Notes: generated from the letters alone by a model not told the origin. A stretch of DNA of 64,000 nucleotides from Kitasatospora sp. NBC_00374 (GCF_041434935.1 NZ_CP107964.1:1612001-1676000), one strand, 5' to 3'. Numbered from the stretch's first letter, positions 30,891 to 40,280 are shown. Made by a program: numbers and translations.

Positions 30891-32030
30891 TCACAGGGCG
30901 GACGGCAGGGCGGCGCCCGGCCAGTCGGCGGGGGCGGGGCGGCCGGCGAAGGACCGGGCGACCCAGCCCGCGTCGTACACGGTCTCGGCGTACGCGGTGC
31001 CGCGGTCGGCGCAGAGGAAGGCGACGGTCGGGCGCGGCCCGGCGGTCGGGCGGCGGCCGAAGTAGTGGCCGATGGCGGCGTAGACGCTGCCGGTGGAACC
31101 GCCGGCGTACAGGCCGTGCTTGCGGACCAGTTCCAGGCAGCCCTGGACGGCGGCCGGTTCGGGGACGATCACCACGTCGTCGATCAGCGCCCGGTCGCAC
31201 AGCGGCGGGACCAGACTGGAGCCGAGGCCGGGCAGCAGGCGGGTCTGCGGCGGCTGGCCGAAGATCGCCGAGCCGGCCGCGTCCACCGCGACCACGGTGG
31301 CGGCCGGGTGGGCCTCCTTGACCCGGCGGGAGACGCCGGCGATCGTGCCACCGGTGCTGACGCCGAGGAAGACGTAGTCGAGCCGGGGCAGCGCGGCGCA
31401 GAGTTCGCCGCCGGTCATCTCGTAGTGCGCGAGCAGGGCGTCCTCGTTGGCGTACTGGTTGGGCCAGTACACGTGCCGGTACTCGGTCTGCAGCTCCTTG
31501 ACCCTGGTCAGCCGGGTGGTGAGGTAACCGCCGCTCTGGTCCCGCTCGGTGACCTTCTCCACCCGGTCGCACATGATGCCGAGGTACGCCTCGGTGAGCT
31601 GGTTGCAGTTGGGGTCGATCACCGGCACGAAGCCGATGCCGAGCGAACGGCAGAACGCGGCCATCGAGATGGCGAAGTTCCCCGAGGAGGACTCGACCAC
31701 CGTGGTCTCGGTGGTGATCTCGCCGCGCTCGATGGCGCCCTTGAGGATCCAGAACGCCGAGCGGTCCTTGGAGCTGCCGTTCGGGTTGCAGTACTCCAGC
31801 TTGGCGTAGAGGTCCACGTTCTCGTCCTCGATCCGCACCAGCGGCGTCTCGGAGAAGGTCGCGGCCAGCATCGCGAGACGGCTGCGCAGCGGCCCGGCCG
31901 GCGCGTCGGCACCGGTCAGGGCCGGGTCCGGGGCGAGGGCCGCCGCCGGGTCGAGGACTGCGGGCGCACACTCGGCAGGCCGTGGCATCGTCGACACGGT
32001 GCAGTCCTTGTGACCGTTCTGTGCTGGCAT
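30891..32030 (-). CDS. sbnA: SbnA-like PLP-dependent ACEGA synthase (Dap biosynthesis)
   Basis: A 379-residue cysteine-synthase-fold enzyme. SbnA joins O-phospho-L-serine and L-glutamate to give N-(1-amino-1-carboxyl-2-ethyl)-glutamate, the precursor of L-2,3-diaminopropionate. The PLP lysine is K88 in YCNPNGSSKDRSA; the substrate loop reads VESSSGNFAISMA and the phosphate-binding Gly-rich loop GVSTGGTIAGVS. An extension of about 55 residues precedes the core. The ATG at 32030 has GGAG upstream at long spacing. A 168-bp gap with a GC hairpin near 32092-32110 separates it from the condensation-domain gene, so a separate or attenuated transcript is possible. Confidence 0.88.
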   Translation of the reverse strand: MPAQNGHKDCTVSTMPRPAECAPAVLDPAAALAPDPALTGADAPAGPLRSRLAMLAATFSETPLVRIEDENVDLYAKLEYCNPNGSSKDRSAFWILKGAIERGEITTETTVVESSSGNFAISMAAFCRSLGIGFVPVIDPNCNQLTEAYLGIMCDRVEKVTERDQSGGYLTTRLTRVKELQTEYRHVYWPNQYANEDALLAHYEMTGGELCAALPRLDYVFLGVSTGGTIAGVSRRVKEAHPAATVVAVDAAGSAIFGQPPQTRLLPGLGSSLVPPLCDRALIDDVVIVPEPAAVQGCLELVRKHGLYAGGSTGSVYAAIGHYFGRRPTAGPRPTVAFLCADRGTAYAETVYDAGWVARSFAGRPAPADWPGAALPSAL

Positions 32031-32198
32031 AACGCCGTTTCTCCAGTCGTGTGTGACGGGTGTGGGGGGATACCCCGGGCAGCGGGCGATCGCGCGGCGG
32101 CCCGCCGCGCTTCGCCGGGTCGGTGCGCTTCGCCGGTGGTCGGGTCGCCGTCGGCCCGTCCGGCCCGGCCTGTGGCGGAGCGGTACGGTGCGTGCCCG

Positions 32199-33623
32199 CT
32201 ACCAGTCGGCGGTGGCGAAGGAGAGCAGGGTCGCCCGCTCCGCCGCGTCGACCAGGGGCACCCGGCGCACGGACAGGTCCGGGTCGGCCACCGCGGCGGC
32301 GAGCAGCAGCCGGTAGTGGTTGGCCATCCGGCCGACGGTCGCCGCATCGAACAGGTCGGTGTCGTACTTGAACGCCACCTTCACTGCGCCGTCGCTCTGC
32401 AGCACCTCGGCACTCAGATCGAACTGGCCCTCCTGCTGCGGCAGGTCGAAACCGGTCAGCCGGACGCCGTGGTGGAGCAGCTCGGGCTTGGCGCCGTCCT
32501 CGGGGGCCAGCAGTTCGAGCAGCGGCTGGAACCGGGTGGCGGTGATCAGGCTGAACATGCTCTGGAACACCGGGGTACGGCTGGGGTCGTGCGCCAGGCC
32601 CAGCTCGGCGGGCAGCAGCGGCAGCGGCAGGTCGCGGTGCGCGATGCCCTGCCGCAGTTGGTCCGCGGTCCGCTCCAGCAGCCGGCGGAAGGTCAGGTCG
32701 CCGTCGGTGAAGGCGGCCCGGCAGGGCAGGGTGTTGACGAAGTAGCCGACTGTGCTGCGCATGGTCCGCTCCGGCCGGGTGCTGACGGCGTAGCCGACCA
32801 GGAACTCGGGCTGCGCCGTCCAGCGGTGCAGCAGGGCCTGGAAGGCGCCGAAGAGCAGGACGAACGGGGTCACCCCCGCCGCGGCGGCGGCCGGCCGCAG
32901 TGACCTGGCCAGGTCCTCGGGCAGCCGGAAGTCCCAGCTGGCGCCGGTGAACCGCTTGCGGGCGGGGCGTGGCCGGTCCGTCGGCAGTTCCAGCGCGGAC
33001 GGCACGCCTTCGCAGACCGCCCGCCAGTGGTCGGCCAGCACGGCCCGGCGCGGCGAGTCGAGCAGTTCCCGTTCCGCGGCGACGTACTCCCGGTACGGGC
33101 GGGCGACGCCCGCGCGGCCCGGATCCTCGCCGTCCAGCTCGGCCCGGTAGGCCGTCAGCAGGTCCTCCAGGACGAGTACCTGGGACGCGCCGTCGGTCAC
33201 CGCGTGGTGTGCCGCCAGCAGCAGCACCACGTCCTCGCGGGACCGGCGCAGCAGCAGGAGCCGGACCGGGCCCGGTTCCGCGAGGTCGAACGGGCGGGCG
33301 ACGGCCTCGCGCGCCGCGGCGTGCAGCTGCTCCTCGGTCGTGTCGGGCAGCTCGCGGATCTCCAGCAGGCCCGGCAGGGCGTCGGCGACGACCCGGCGCG
33401 GACGCCCGTCCCGCTCGGTGAAGCCCGAGCGCAGCAGCTCGTGCCGGGCCGCGACCGAGGCGGCGGCGCGGTGCAGCGCCGCGTCGTCGAGCGCCTGGCG
33501 GATCCGGACGGCCATCGCGACGTTGTACGCCGGGCTGGCCGGGGCCAGCTTCTGCAGGAACCAGAGGGCCTCCTGCCCGAGCGAGACCTCGTGCCCGGCC
33601 TGCGGGGTGGGCTCGGCGGTCAA
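32199..33623 (-). CDS. Free-standing NRPS condensation domain
   Basis: A 474-residue single condensation domain. The active-site motif HHAVTDG at 139-145 is canonical, as are the N-terminal SLGQEALWFLQKLAPASPAYN, GYFVNTLPCR and HRDLPLPLLPAELG segments. There are no A or carrier domains attached. Translation begins at a TTG that overlaps the stop of the ACP gene (TTGA), so the two proteins are made together. The likely job is transfer of the fatty acyl group from that ACP to the first aminoacyl carrier of the assembly line, or to a side-chain amine such as Dap; the sequence cannot decide which. Confidence 0.88.
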   Translation of the reverse strand: MTAEPTPQAGHEVSLGQEALWFLQKLAPASPAYNVAMAVRIRQALDDAALHRAAASVAARHELLRSGFTERDGRPRRVVADALPGLLEIRELPDTTEEQLHAAAREAVARPFDLAEPGPVRLLLLRRSREDVVLLLAAHHAVTDGASQVLVLEDLLTAYRAELDGEDPGRAGVARPYREYVAAERELLDSPRRAVLADHWRAVCEGVPSALELPTDRPRPARKRFTGASWDFRLPEDLARSLRPAAAAAGVTPFVLLFGAFQALLHRWTAQPEFLVGYAVSTRPERTMRSTVGYFVNTLPCRAAFTDGDLTFRRLLERTADQLRQGIAHRDLPLPLLPAELGLAHDPSRTPVFQSMFSLITATRFQPLLELLAPEDGAKPELLHHGVRLTGFDLPQQEGQFDLSAEVLQSDGAVKVAFKYDTDLFDAATVGRMANHYRLLLAAAVADPDLSVRRVPLVDAAERATLLSFATADW

Positions 33624-33886
33624 CGCTGCCCCACCAGGCCGTGCAGGTACGCGGTGATGGCGCCGATGGTCGGGTGGTCCCAGGCGAGGGTGGATTCCAG
33701 CTCCAGGTCGTAGCGGTCCTCGATCTCGGTGATGATGCTCATCCCGTAGACCGAGTCGAGGCCGTACTCGACCAGCTTGACGTCGGGCCGGAGCTCGTCC
33801 GCGGGCCGGTCGAGGTAGTAGGCGACGCGGCCGGTGAGCCAGTCGGCGATGGCCTCGGCGGAGGTGTCGATGGCGGTGTCGGACAT
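33620..33886 (-). CDS. Acyl carrier protein of the lipopeptide cluster
   Basis: An 88-residue carrier protein. The phosphopantetheine Ser is S45 in EYGLDSVYG; the D-S-V form is typical of acyl (PKS/FAS-like) rather than peptidyl carriers, which usually read GGHS. It has a helical N-terminus (EAIADWLTGRVAYYLDRPADEL) and the acidic recognition helix 2. The ATG has AGGGAA upstream. It lies between the dehydrogenase gene (37-bp gap) and the condensation domain (4-bp overlap), so it should carry the fatty acid loaded by the acyl-AMP ligase and desaturated by the dehydrogenases. Confidence 0.92.
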   Translation of the reverse strand: MSDTAIDTSAEAIADWLTGRVAYYLDRPADELRPDVKLVEYGLDSVYGMSIITEIEDRYDLELESTLAWDHPTIGAITAYLHGLVGQR

Positions 33887-33923
33887 GTCGGGTTCCCTGC
33901 CGTTCGGTTGGTGGGTGTGGTGG

Positions 33924-35465
33924 TCAGCGGGCCGGCGGGCGGCCGGCCAGGTCGAGGGTGCGGCCCTGCTGCAGCCGGGTGCGCAACTCCTGGAGGAGTG
34001 CCGGGTCGCGGTCGGGCGCGGCGGGGCCGGTGGGACGGCCGGTCCGGGCGGCCAGGCGCTGCAGTGCGGCGTGGATCCAGAGCGGTGCGTCGCGGAAGGC
34101 GTCCCGGCCGGTGCGGCCGTGCCACCAGAGCCGGAGGCAGGCGGCGGCCGCGAAGGCGTCCTCGTCCTCGTCGGTGGTGGCGAACGACCCGGCCAGGGAA
34201 GCCAGTTCGGGGTGGGCGGCGGCCAGGTCGGCGGGCAGGCCGGCGAGGCCGGCGGGCAGGCCGGTACCGGCCACGCCCGGGGCCCGGAGCCGCGCCGGGT
34301 CGAGGGCGGGCAGCTGCGGATCGGGGGCGAACAGCGCCTCGGCCGGTGCGGACGGGGCCTGCGTGGGGTCGGCGCCGGCGGGTGGCGGCACGTTCAGCAG
34401 GGCGGTGAGTGCGGTGCGGTCCCGCTGGTGCTTCTGGAACACCGCGTGCGGGCCCTCCCGCAGGTAGGAGCGGGCGCCGAGGAGCAGCGAGAGCTGGTGC
34501 CCGGCGTCCCGGACCAGGCGGGCGACCAGGCGCTGTGCGGTGTGCTGCAGGTCCGCCCGCTCGGGGTGCAGGTGCAGGGCGCGGGCGGCGACGGCGGTCG
34601 CGCAGTCGGCGATCAGCAGGTCGAGGAAGGCGTCGGCCAGCAGGCCCCGGGCGCTGGGCAGCCCGGTGACGGGCCTGCCGTAGAGGACCCGTTCGTCGGC
34701 GAAGGAGAGCGCCGTGCGCAGCTGGGTGTCGAGGACGCCGACCAGGGCCGAGGCCAGGACGGTGCCGGTGATCCGGCGGACGGTGGCGGCCCGGGCCCGC
34801 CCGTCGCCGTCCGGGCCGACCAGCCGGTCGGCGGGGACGCGCAGGCCGTCGGCGGTGACGGCGGCGAACCGGCAGCCGCGCAGTCCGGTGCCGCTGTGCG
34901 GCGGGGACGGGCGCAGGCCGGCGTCGCCGGTGAGCAGCAGGTGGCCGTGCCCGCGGTCGAGGGTGACGGGCAGGAACAGCGCGTCGGCCCCGGCCGGGTC
35001 GCCGACCAGCTGCTCGGCGCCGCGCAGCACGAGGTCGCCGCCGTCCCGGGCGGCCCGCAGACCGGGGCCGGGGCTGGGGAAGGCGGTGGCGACCCGGCGG
35101 TCGCCGAGCAGCAGGGCGGCGAGCTCGGACTGCTGGGCGGGGTCACCGGTCTGCCAGACGTGCAGGCCCGCGGTCAGGCTGCCGAGGCCGTACCCGGCCG
35201 CCAGGGCCAGGTCCCGGCGGGCGACCGTGCGGAAGGCGTCGGCGAGTTCGTCGGCTCTGGTGAGGGTGCCGCCGAGGGCGGCGGGCACGAGTTCGGCGTT
35301 GAAGCCGTAGGCGTCCAGGGCGCGGACCCCGGCGGCGGGGAGTTCGGCCCGCTCGTCGGAGTCCACCACGGCGTCCAGGCCGAGCGGGTTGCCCGGGGCG
35401 AGCGGGTCGCCGAGCAGGGCGTCCAGGCGGGCCGTGCGGGGGCGCTCGGGCAGCGGCGCGGTCAT
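33924..35465 (-). CDS. Divergent acyl-CoA dehydrogenase-like protein (second of pair)
   Basis: A 513-residue protein of the acyl-CoA dehydrogenase fold with a C-terminal extension of about 120 residues. The helical N-terminal domain (FRTVARRDLALAAGYGLGS) and the C-terminal four-helix domain (LLADAFLDLLIADCATAVAARAL) are recognisable. The flavin/substrate strand that reads LTEQQHGSD in its neighbour is here AFPSPGPGLRAARDGGD, so the usual motif is lost. It may be a non-catalytic partner or may use another binding mode. The ATG overlaps the stop of the first dehydrogenase (ATGA), implying equal synthesis and probably a heteromeric complex. Confidence 0.8.
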   Translation of the reverse strand: MTAPLPERPRTARLDALLGDPLAPGNPLGLDAVVDSDERAELPAAGVRALDAYGFNAELVPAALGGTLTRADELADAFRTVARRDLALAAGYGLGSLTAGLHVWQTGDPAQQSELAALLLGDRRVATAFPSPGPGLRAARDGGDLVLRGAEQLVGDPAGADALFLPVTLDRGHGHLLLTGDAGLRPSPPHSGTGLRGCRFAAVTADGLRVPADRLVGPDGDGRARAATVRRITGTVLASALVGVLDTQLRTALSFADERVLYGRPVTGLPSARGLLADAFLDLLIADCATAVAARALHLHPERADLQHTAQRLVARLVRDAGHQLSLLLGARSYLREGPHAVFQKHQRDRTALTALLNVPPPAGADPTQAPSAPAEALFAPDPQLPALDPARLRAPGVAGTGLPAGLAGLPADLAAAHPELASLAGSFATTDEDEDAFAAAACLRLWWHGRTGRDAFRDAPLWIHAALQRLAARTGRPTGPAAPDRDPALLQELRTRLQQGRTLDLAGRPPAR

Positions 35466-37192
35466 ACCGTCTCCTCCGTCCGGCAGTGCAGCAGCGAGAA
35501 CAGTTCGCCGTCCCGGTACTGCTGGTGGAGCCTCTCGGAGAGGCGGTCGAAGACCGATCCGTCCCGGACGGCTCCGGGCCGGAGCCGTCCGAGCAGCCGG
35601 GCCAGGCCGGCCTCCAGCCACAGGCCGTCGGCCCACAGCGCGGCGGTGGGCGAGTCCGCGGCCGCGTCCCGGTTGCGCAGCCACAGGTGGACGCAGGCGG
35701 CGGCCGCGAACACCTGGGTCCACCGCCGGGCCAGGTCGAAGGCCTCGGGCGGGACGTCCCGGGCGGAGGGGCGGTGGTCGGCCATCGCCGTGTGCAGGCC
35801 CTCGGTGATCTCGCGCAGTTCCTCGGCGTACCGGCCGAGCACCGCCGGTACGGCGCACCGCTCGGCCAGGTCGGCCAGTTCGGCGAGCGCGGCCGGCAGG
35901 CTCTGTACCAGGCTGCTGCCGGTGCGGGAGAGCAGTTCGAGCGAGCCGCCGTCGGCGGGCGGCAGGGGGGCCTGCAGGTCGACGGTGCTGGCGAGGCCGT
36001 CGGTGTCGGCCTTGCGCCGCCGGTGGCCGCGGGCGAGCTGGGGGAACTGGTTGATCAGCCCGTTGAGGTTCACGAAGCTGTTGCCGTCGAAGATGCTCAT
36101 GATGTGGTGGTCGCGCTCCAGCTTCTGGAACGCGCCGTGCATGGTCGAGCGGCTGAGGAACACTCCGGCGCCCAGCGCCGAGCCGAGGGTGGCGATCAGC
36201 TGCTCGACGGTGAGCGGGACGAAGCACTTGACGGCGGCGGACACCACGGAGAGCTCGCCGGTGAGGGCGTGGATCGACCGGGCGCCGACCAGGGTGACGG
36301 CCTCCGCGACCAGCAGGTCGGCGTAGGACTCGGTGAGCGGGCGGGCCGCGGCCGGGGTGCCGTCCGCCGGGTTGACGTGGTCCAGGCTGTACCGGACGGC
36401 GAGCCGCAGCGCGTGCTCGCCGGTGCCGAGCGACAGCGGGCCGCACAGACTGCGGGTCAGCTGGAGGCACTTGAGGACGGTCTCCAGGCCGGTGCCGACC
36501 GCCCCGACCAGCGCGCCGGCGGGGACCTCGGCGTCGGTGAAGGCGATACCGCTGATGTCGGCGCCGCGGATGCCGACCGTGCGGACCGCCGGCAGGCAGC
36601 GGTAACTGCCCGGCGCCAGCTGTCGCTTGTCGACCAGCAGCAGGCTGAAGGCGCGCGGCCCGCCGGCCGGGTCGGTCCGGGCGAGCACACAGACGAACTG
36701 GCCGCGCGAGGCGTTGCCGATCAGCCACTTCTCGCCGTTGATCCGGTACCAGCTCTCGCCCTCGGCGGTGGCGAGCTCGTTGGCCAGCAGGTCGCTGCCG
36801 TGCTGCTGCTCGGTGAGCGCGAGCGAGACCACACTGCCGTCGTGGATCTCCGCGGCGAGCCGGTCGGCCTGCTCGGGGTCGCCCGCGAGCCAGACCGAGG
36901 CGGCGCCGAGGAAGGTGCTGACGTGGGCGATCGCGACGGTCAGGTCACGGCGGGCGACGGTGCGCAGCAGTGCGGCGAGCTCCTCGTAGCTGTGCAGCAG
37001 GCCGCCGTGGCCGGTGGGCACGTAGTGGCGGGCCAGTCCGCGTTCGTCCAGCGTCCGGCAGATCTCGGTGGGGAACTCCTCGCGCTCGTCCAGATCGGCG
37101 CAGCGGGCGAAGGAGAACACCTGGAGCGGATCGTGCGGGTCGCCGAGCCTGCGGTCGAAGTCCGCGATCAGCTCGTGCGGCAGGTACTTCAC
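35462..37192 (-). CDS. Acyl-CoA dehydrogenase acting on the carrier-bound acyl chain (first of pair)
   Basis: A 576-residue FAD enzyme, much longer than the usual 380-residue dehydrogenases because of a C-terminal extension of about 180 residues. Conserved parts: FRTV-like LLRTVARRDLTVAIAHVSTFLG, the flavin motif SLALTEQQHGSDLLANE (about 127-143), NGEKWLIGNASRGQFVCVLART, and the C-terminal-domain helices around 265-400 (HGAFQKLERDHHIMSIFDGNS). Starts with GTG overlapping the ligase stop by 4 bp. By position it should introduce an alpha,beta double bond into the acyl chain, as dehydrogenases next to acyl-AMP ligases do in friulimicin- and ramoplanin-type clusters. Confidence 0.88.
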   Translation of the reverse strand: MKYLPHELIADFDRRLGDPHDPLQVFSFARCADLDEREEFPTEICRTLDERGLARHYVPTGHGGLLHSYEELAALLRTVARRDLTVAIAHVSTFLGAASVWLAGDPEQADRLAAEIHDGSVVSLALTEQQHGSDLLANELATAEGESWYRINGEKWLIGNASRGQFVCVLARTDPAGGPRAFSLLLVDKRQLAPGSYRCLPAVRTVGIRGADISGIAFTDAEVPAGALVGAVGTGLETVLKCLQLTRSLCGPLSLGTGEHALRLAVRYSLDHVNPADGTPAAARPLTESYADLLVAEAVTLVGARSIHALTGELSVVSAAVKCFVPLTVEQLIATLGSALGAGVFLSRSTMHGAFQKLERDHHIMSIFDGNSFVNLNGLINQFPQLARGHRRRKADTDGLASTVDLQAPLPPADGGSLELLSRTGSSLVQSLPAALAELADLAERCAVPAVLGRYAEELREITEGLHTAMADHRPSARDVPPEAFDLARRWTQVFAAAACVHLWLRNRDAAADSPTAALWADGLWLEAGLARLLGRLRPGAVRDGSVFDRLSERLHQQYRDGELFSLLHCRTEETV

Positions 37193-38958
37193 GCGTCCGC
37201 CCCGCCCTCGGTGACGGCGGCCGGCCGGTACTGCGCGCGGGTCCGCGGGCCGAGGTCCTCGTGCAGCGGCTCCAGTTCGCCGGCGACGAACAGCTGCCGC
37301 ATCCGGGAGCGCTGGATCTTGCCACTGGTGGTGCGCTGCACCTTGCCGGGCCCCAGCAGCACCACATTGCCGACGGGCACGCCGAGGCTGCGGCTCAGGG
37401 TGAGCTTGACCTCCCCCGCGAGGGTGGCCAGGTCGGTACCGGCCAGCTTGGCCGGCCGGACCTCCTGGACCACCACCAGGTCCTCGCCCGAGCTGCCCCC
37501 GGGGACGGAGAACACGCTCGCGGACAGCCCGCCGAAGGCCGGGTGCAGCTCGCCGCTCTCCCGTTCGATGTCGTGCGGGTAGAGGTTGCGGCCGTTGACG
37601 ATCAGCAGGTCCTTGATCCGGCCGGTGACGTAGAGCTGGCCTTCGTGCAGGACGCCCAGATCGCCGGTGCGCAAGTGGCCGCGGTCGCCGTCGGCCGTCG
37701 CCACGTCGAAGACCTGTTCGTTGATCTCGGGCTTGCGCCAGTACCCCGGGGCGATCGATCCGCCGCGCAGCCAGATCTCGCCGACCTCGCCGTCCGCGAG
37801 CACCTGACGGGTGCTCGGGTCGACGATCCGGACCTCGATGCCCACCGGGGAGCCGCAGCTGACCAGCGGTGCGCCGTCCGGCCGCGGCCGGAACACGTTG
37901 CGCTCCAGCTCGGCCGGGTCGACGAGGGCGACCGGGGGTTCGCGGTCGAGGGCGGTGGTGGTCACCCCGAGGGTGGCCTCCGCCAGGCCGTACGAGGGTC
38001 GCATCGCGGTGGCCCGGAAGCCGGTCGGGGCGAGCCGCTCGGCGAACAGGTCCATGGTCCGGGCGTGCACCGGCTCGGCGCCGTTCGCGGCGCAGCGCCA
38101 GGAGGACAGGTCGAGGCGGGCGAGGTGGTCCTCGGTGACGGACCGGGCGGCCAGGTTGTAGCCGAAGTTCGGCGCGTAGCTGTGGGTGGCCCGGTAGGTG
38201 TGGATCAGCTCCAGCCAGGCGTACGGGCGGCGCACGAAGTCCGTCGGCGGCATCAGCACGGTGCGCAGCCCGTAGTGGAGCGGCAGCAGCAGCGCGGCGA
38301 TCAGGCCCATGTCGTGGAAGAGCGGCAGCCAGCTGCAGACGGTGTCGCCGGCCCGCAGGCCGAGCAGGGCGCGCAGCTCACCGAAGTTGTGCGCGAGGTT
38401 GCCGTGGCCGACCATCACGCCCTTGGGGTCGCTGGTCGAGCCGGAGGTGTACTGCAGGAAGGCGAGCTGCTCGGGGTCGGCCTCGGGCCAGACGTAGCGG
38501 TCCGGCTCCACCTGCGGCACGGTCTCGGTGACCAGGCAGCGGACCTGGGACTGCTCCTCCTGCTCCAGCCACTCGGCGACCTCGGGCAGGGTGGCGCGGT
38601 CGGTCAGCACCGCCGTCGCCTCGCAGTCCTGCAGGACGCCGGTGGTGCGGCGGCGCTGGCTGGAGCCGCGCCCGGGCAGCGGGACCGGCACCGGGGCGAG
38701 GCCGGCGTAGAGGCAGCCGAGGAAGCCCTTGACGAACTCCAGGCCGGTGGGGAAGAGCAGCAGGACCCTGTCCCCCGGTTCGCAGTGCCGGCGCAGTTCG
38801 GCGGCCACCGACTGGGCGTCCTGGACGAGTTGGGCGTAGCCGAGGGTGCGGGTGACGGCGTCCTTGCCGTAGCCGGTGACGAGGACGACGGCCTCGTTGC
38901 CGGGGATCTCGCGGGCGTGCCGCGCCGTCGACTGGATCAGATCGGACATGGTCGCCAT
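37189..38958 (-). CDS. Fatty acyl-AMP ligase (FAAL)
   Basis: A 589-residue adenylating enzyme that activates a free fatty acid as acyl-AMP and passes it to an ACP rather than to CoA. The P-loop-like motif is QYTSGSTSDPKGVMV (about 171-185), followed by WLPLFHDMGLI and the FAAL-type FRPSYGLAEATL-like segment MRPSYGLAEATLGV. The D-x-x-Y/F-x-x-GR motif appears as VTGRIKDLLIVNGRNLYPHDIE. An FAAL-specific insertion is consistent with the length. The start at 38958 shares one base with the MFS stop (TGATG); Met at 38949 is an alternative. It supplies the N-acyl group of the lipopeptide. Confidence 0.92.
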   Translation of the reverse strand: MATMSDLIQSTARHAREIPGNEAVVLVTGYGKDAVTRTLGYAQLVQDAQSVAAELRRHCEPGDRVLLLFPTGLEFVKGFLGCLYAGLAPVPVPLPGRGSSQRRRTTGVLQDCEATAVLTDRATLPEVAEWLEQEEQSQVRCLVTETVPQVEPDRYVWPEADPEQLAFLQYTSGSTSDPKGVMVGHGNLAHNFGELRALLGLRAGDTVCSWLPLFHDMGLIAALLLPLHYGLRTVLMPPTDFVRRPYAWLELIHTYRATHSYAPNFGYNLAARSVTEDHLARLDLSSWRCAANGAEPVHARTMDLFAERLAPTGFRATAMRPSYGLAEATLGVTTTALDREPPVALVDPAELERNVFRPRPDGAPLVSCGSPVGIEVRIVDPSTRQVLADGEVGEIWLRGGSIAPGYWRKPEINEQVFDVATADGDRGHLRTGDLGVLHEGQLYVTGRIKDLLIVNGRNLYPHDIERESGELHPAFGGLSASVFSVPGGSSGEDLVVVQEVRPAKLAGTDLATLAGEVKLTLSRSLGVPVGNVVLLGPGKVQRTTSGKIQRSRMRQLFVAGELEPLHEDLGPRTRAQYRPAAVTEGGADA

Positions 38959-40280
38959 CACTTCCCTGCGGGGGTCGGGGTGGGGCTCTCGGCCGGGGCG
39001 GGTACCGCTGCCGCGCGTTCGCGCAGCTCGGAGCCGATCCGGCGGAGCGAGGGGCTGGCCACGGCGGCCAGTGTGAGCAGCAGCATCACCGCGCTGCAGG
39101 CCAGCACGCAGGTGCGGAAGCCGAAGGCCTGGAGGGCGTAGCCGCCGATCAGGGCGCCCAGCGGGAGGGTGCCGAAGGCCACGATGCCGATCACGCTCGC
39201 GATCCGGCCCTGCATCTCGTCCGGGGTCACCTCGACCTGGAAGGAGACCACAGCGATGGTCCACATCGCCCCGATGAACGACATCGGCGTGATCACCAGG
39301 CCGAAGAGCAGCGGGTTCTTCAGGAACACGGCCAGCGGGAAGAGCACCGTCCAGAGGGCGTTGGCGCCGATCACGATCACCGGCAGCCGCAGCCGCTCCA
39401 TCCACCAGTTGGTGCTGAGCGCACCGGCCACGCCGCCGATCCCGGCCGCGCCCATCACCAGGCCGACCACCGCCTGCTGGGCACCGTCGTCGCGGAGCGT
39501 GGTCAGCATCCCGAGGACCAGCACCTCGAAGAGCATGTTGCTGACCGCGACCAGCACGGCGGCCGCCCTCAACTGCCGGTGGTTCCAGAGCCACTTGACG
39601 CCCGCGGAGATGTCGGCGAGCACCTTCGGGCGCTCCGCCGCCGGCTTCCGCTCGGCCTGGAACTTCCGCTTGATGCCCGACAGGGTGACCAGCGACACCA
39701 GGTGCGAGACCACGGTGAACAGCAGCGGCAGCCAGGCCACCAGCGAGGACAGCGCGCCGGCCAGCGGCTGTCCGAGCAGCCCGGCGCCCTGGACCCGCGC
39801 CTCGTTCTGCGAGATGGCCTGCGAGAGGTGCTCCGGGTCCACGACGTTGCGGACGGCGGAGTGCTCGGCCAGCTTGTAGAGCACCGTCAGGCTCGCCTCG
39901 ACGAACGCCACCGCCAGCAGCAGCGGGAGGATCACCCGGCCGGACAGCATGGTCGCCACCAGCACGCCGAGCGCGGCCGCCCGGCCGAGGTTGCAGCCGA
40001 TCATCAGCCTGCGGCGGTCGAACCGGTCGACCATCACCCCCGCGAACAGCGACAGCAGCAGCTGCGGCAGGCTCGCGGCGGCACCGGTCAGGCCGGCCTC
40101 GGAGACCGAACCACCGGACCAGAGCACGATCAGCGGATAGGCGAAGGTGCTGACCTGCGAACCCAGTGAGGAGAACGCCGTCCCGGTCCACAGCAGCCGG
40201 AAGTCGCGGTTGCGGCGCAGCGGGAGCGGCTCGGTCGCGGCAGCCGTCGGCGCAGCGGTCAGATTGTCGGTGGCGCTCAT
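38958..40280 (-). CDS. MFS transporter (likely product exporter)
   Basis: A 440-residue protein with about 12 hydrophobic segments and the enterobactin-exporter-like (EntS/MFS_3) opening LRRNRDFRLLWTGTAFSSLGSQVSTFAYPLIVL. The loop 2-3 signature is GVMVDRFDRRRLMIGCNLGR. A middle cytoplasmic loop is basic (IKRKFQAERKPAAERPKVLADISAGVKWLW). The ATG overlaps the stop of the carbamoyltransferase gene by 4 bp. Its place inside the operon points to export of the lipopeptide or self-protection. Confidence 0.9.
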   Translation of the reverse strand: MSATDNLTAAPTAAATEPLPLRRNRDFRLLWTGTAFSSLGSQVSTFAYPLIVLWSGGSVSEAGLTGAAASLPQLLLSLFAGVMVDRFDRRRLMIGCNLGRAAALGVLVATMLSGRVILPLLLAVAFVEASLTVLYKLAEHSAVRNVVDPEHLSQAISQNEARVQGAGLLGQPLAGALSSLVAWLPLLFTVVSHLVSLVTLSGIKRKFQAERKPAAERPKVLADISAGVKWLWNHRQLRAAAVLVAVSNMLFEVLVLGMLTTLRDDGAQQAVVGLVMGAAGIGGVAGALSTNWWMERLRLPVIVIGANALWTVLFPLAVFLKNPLLFGLVITPMSFIGAMWTIAVVSFQVEVTPDEMQGRIASVIGIVAFGTLPLGALIGGYALQAFGFRTCVLACSAVMLLLTLAAVASPSLRRIGSELRERAAAVPAPAESPTPTPAGK

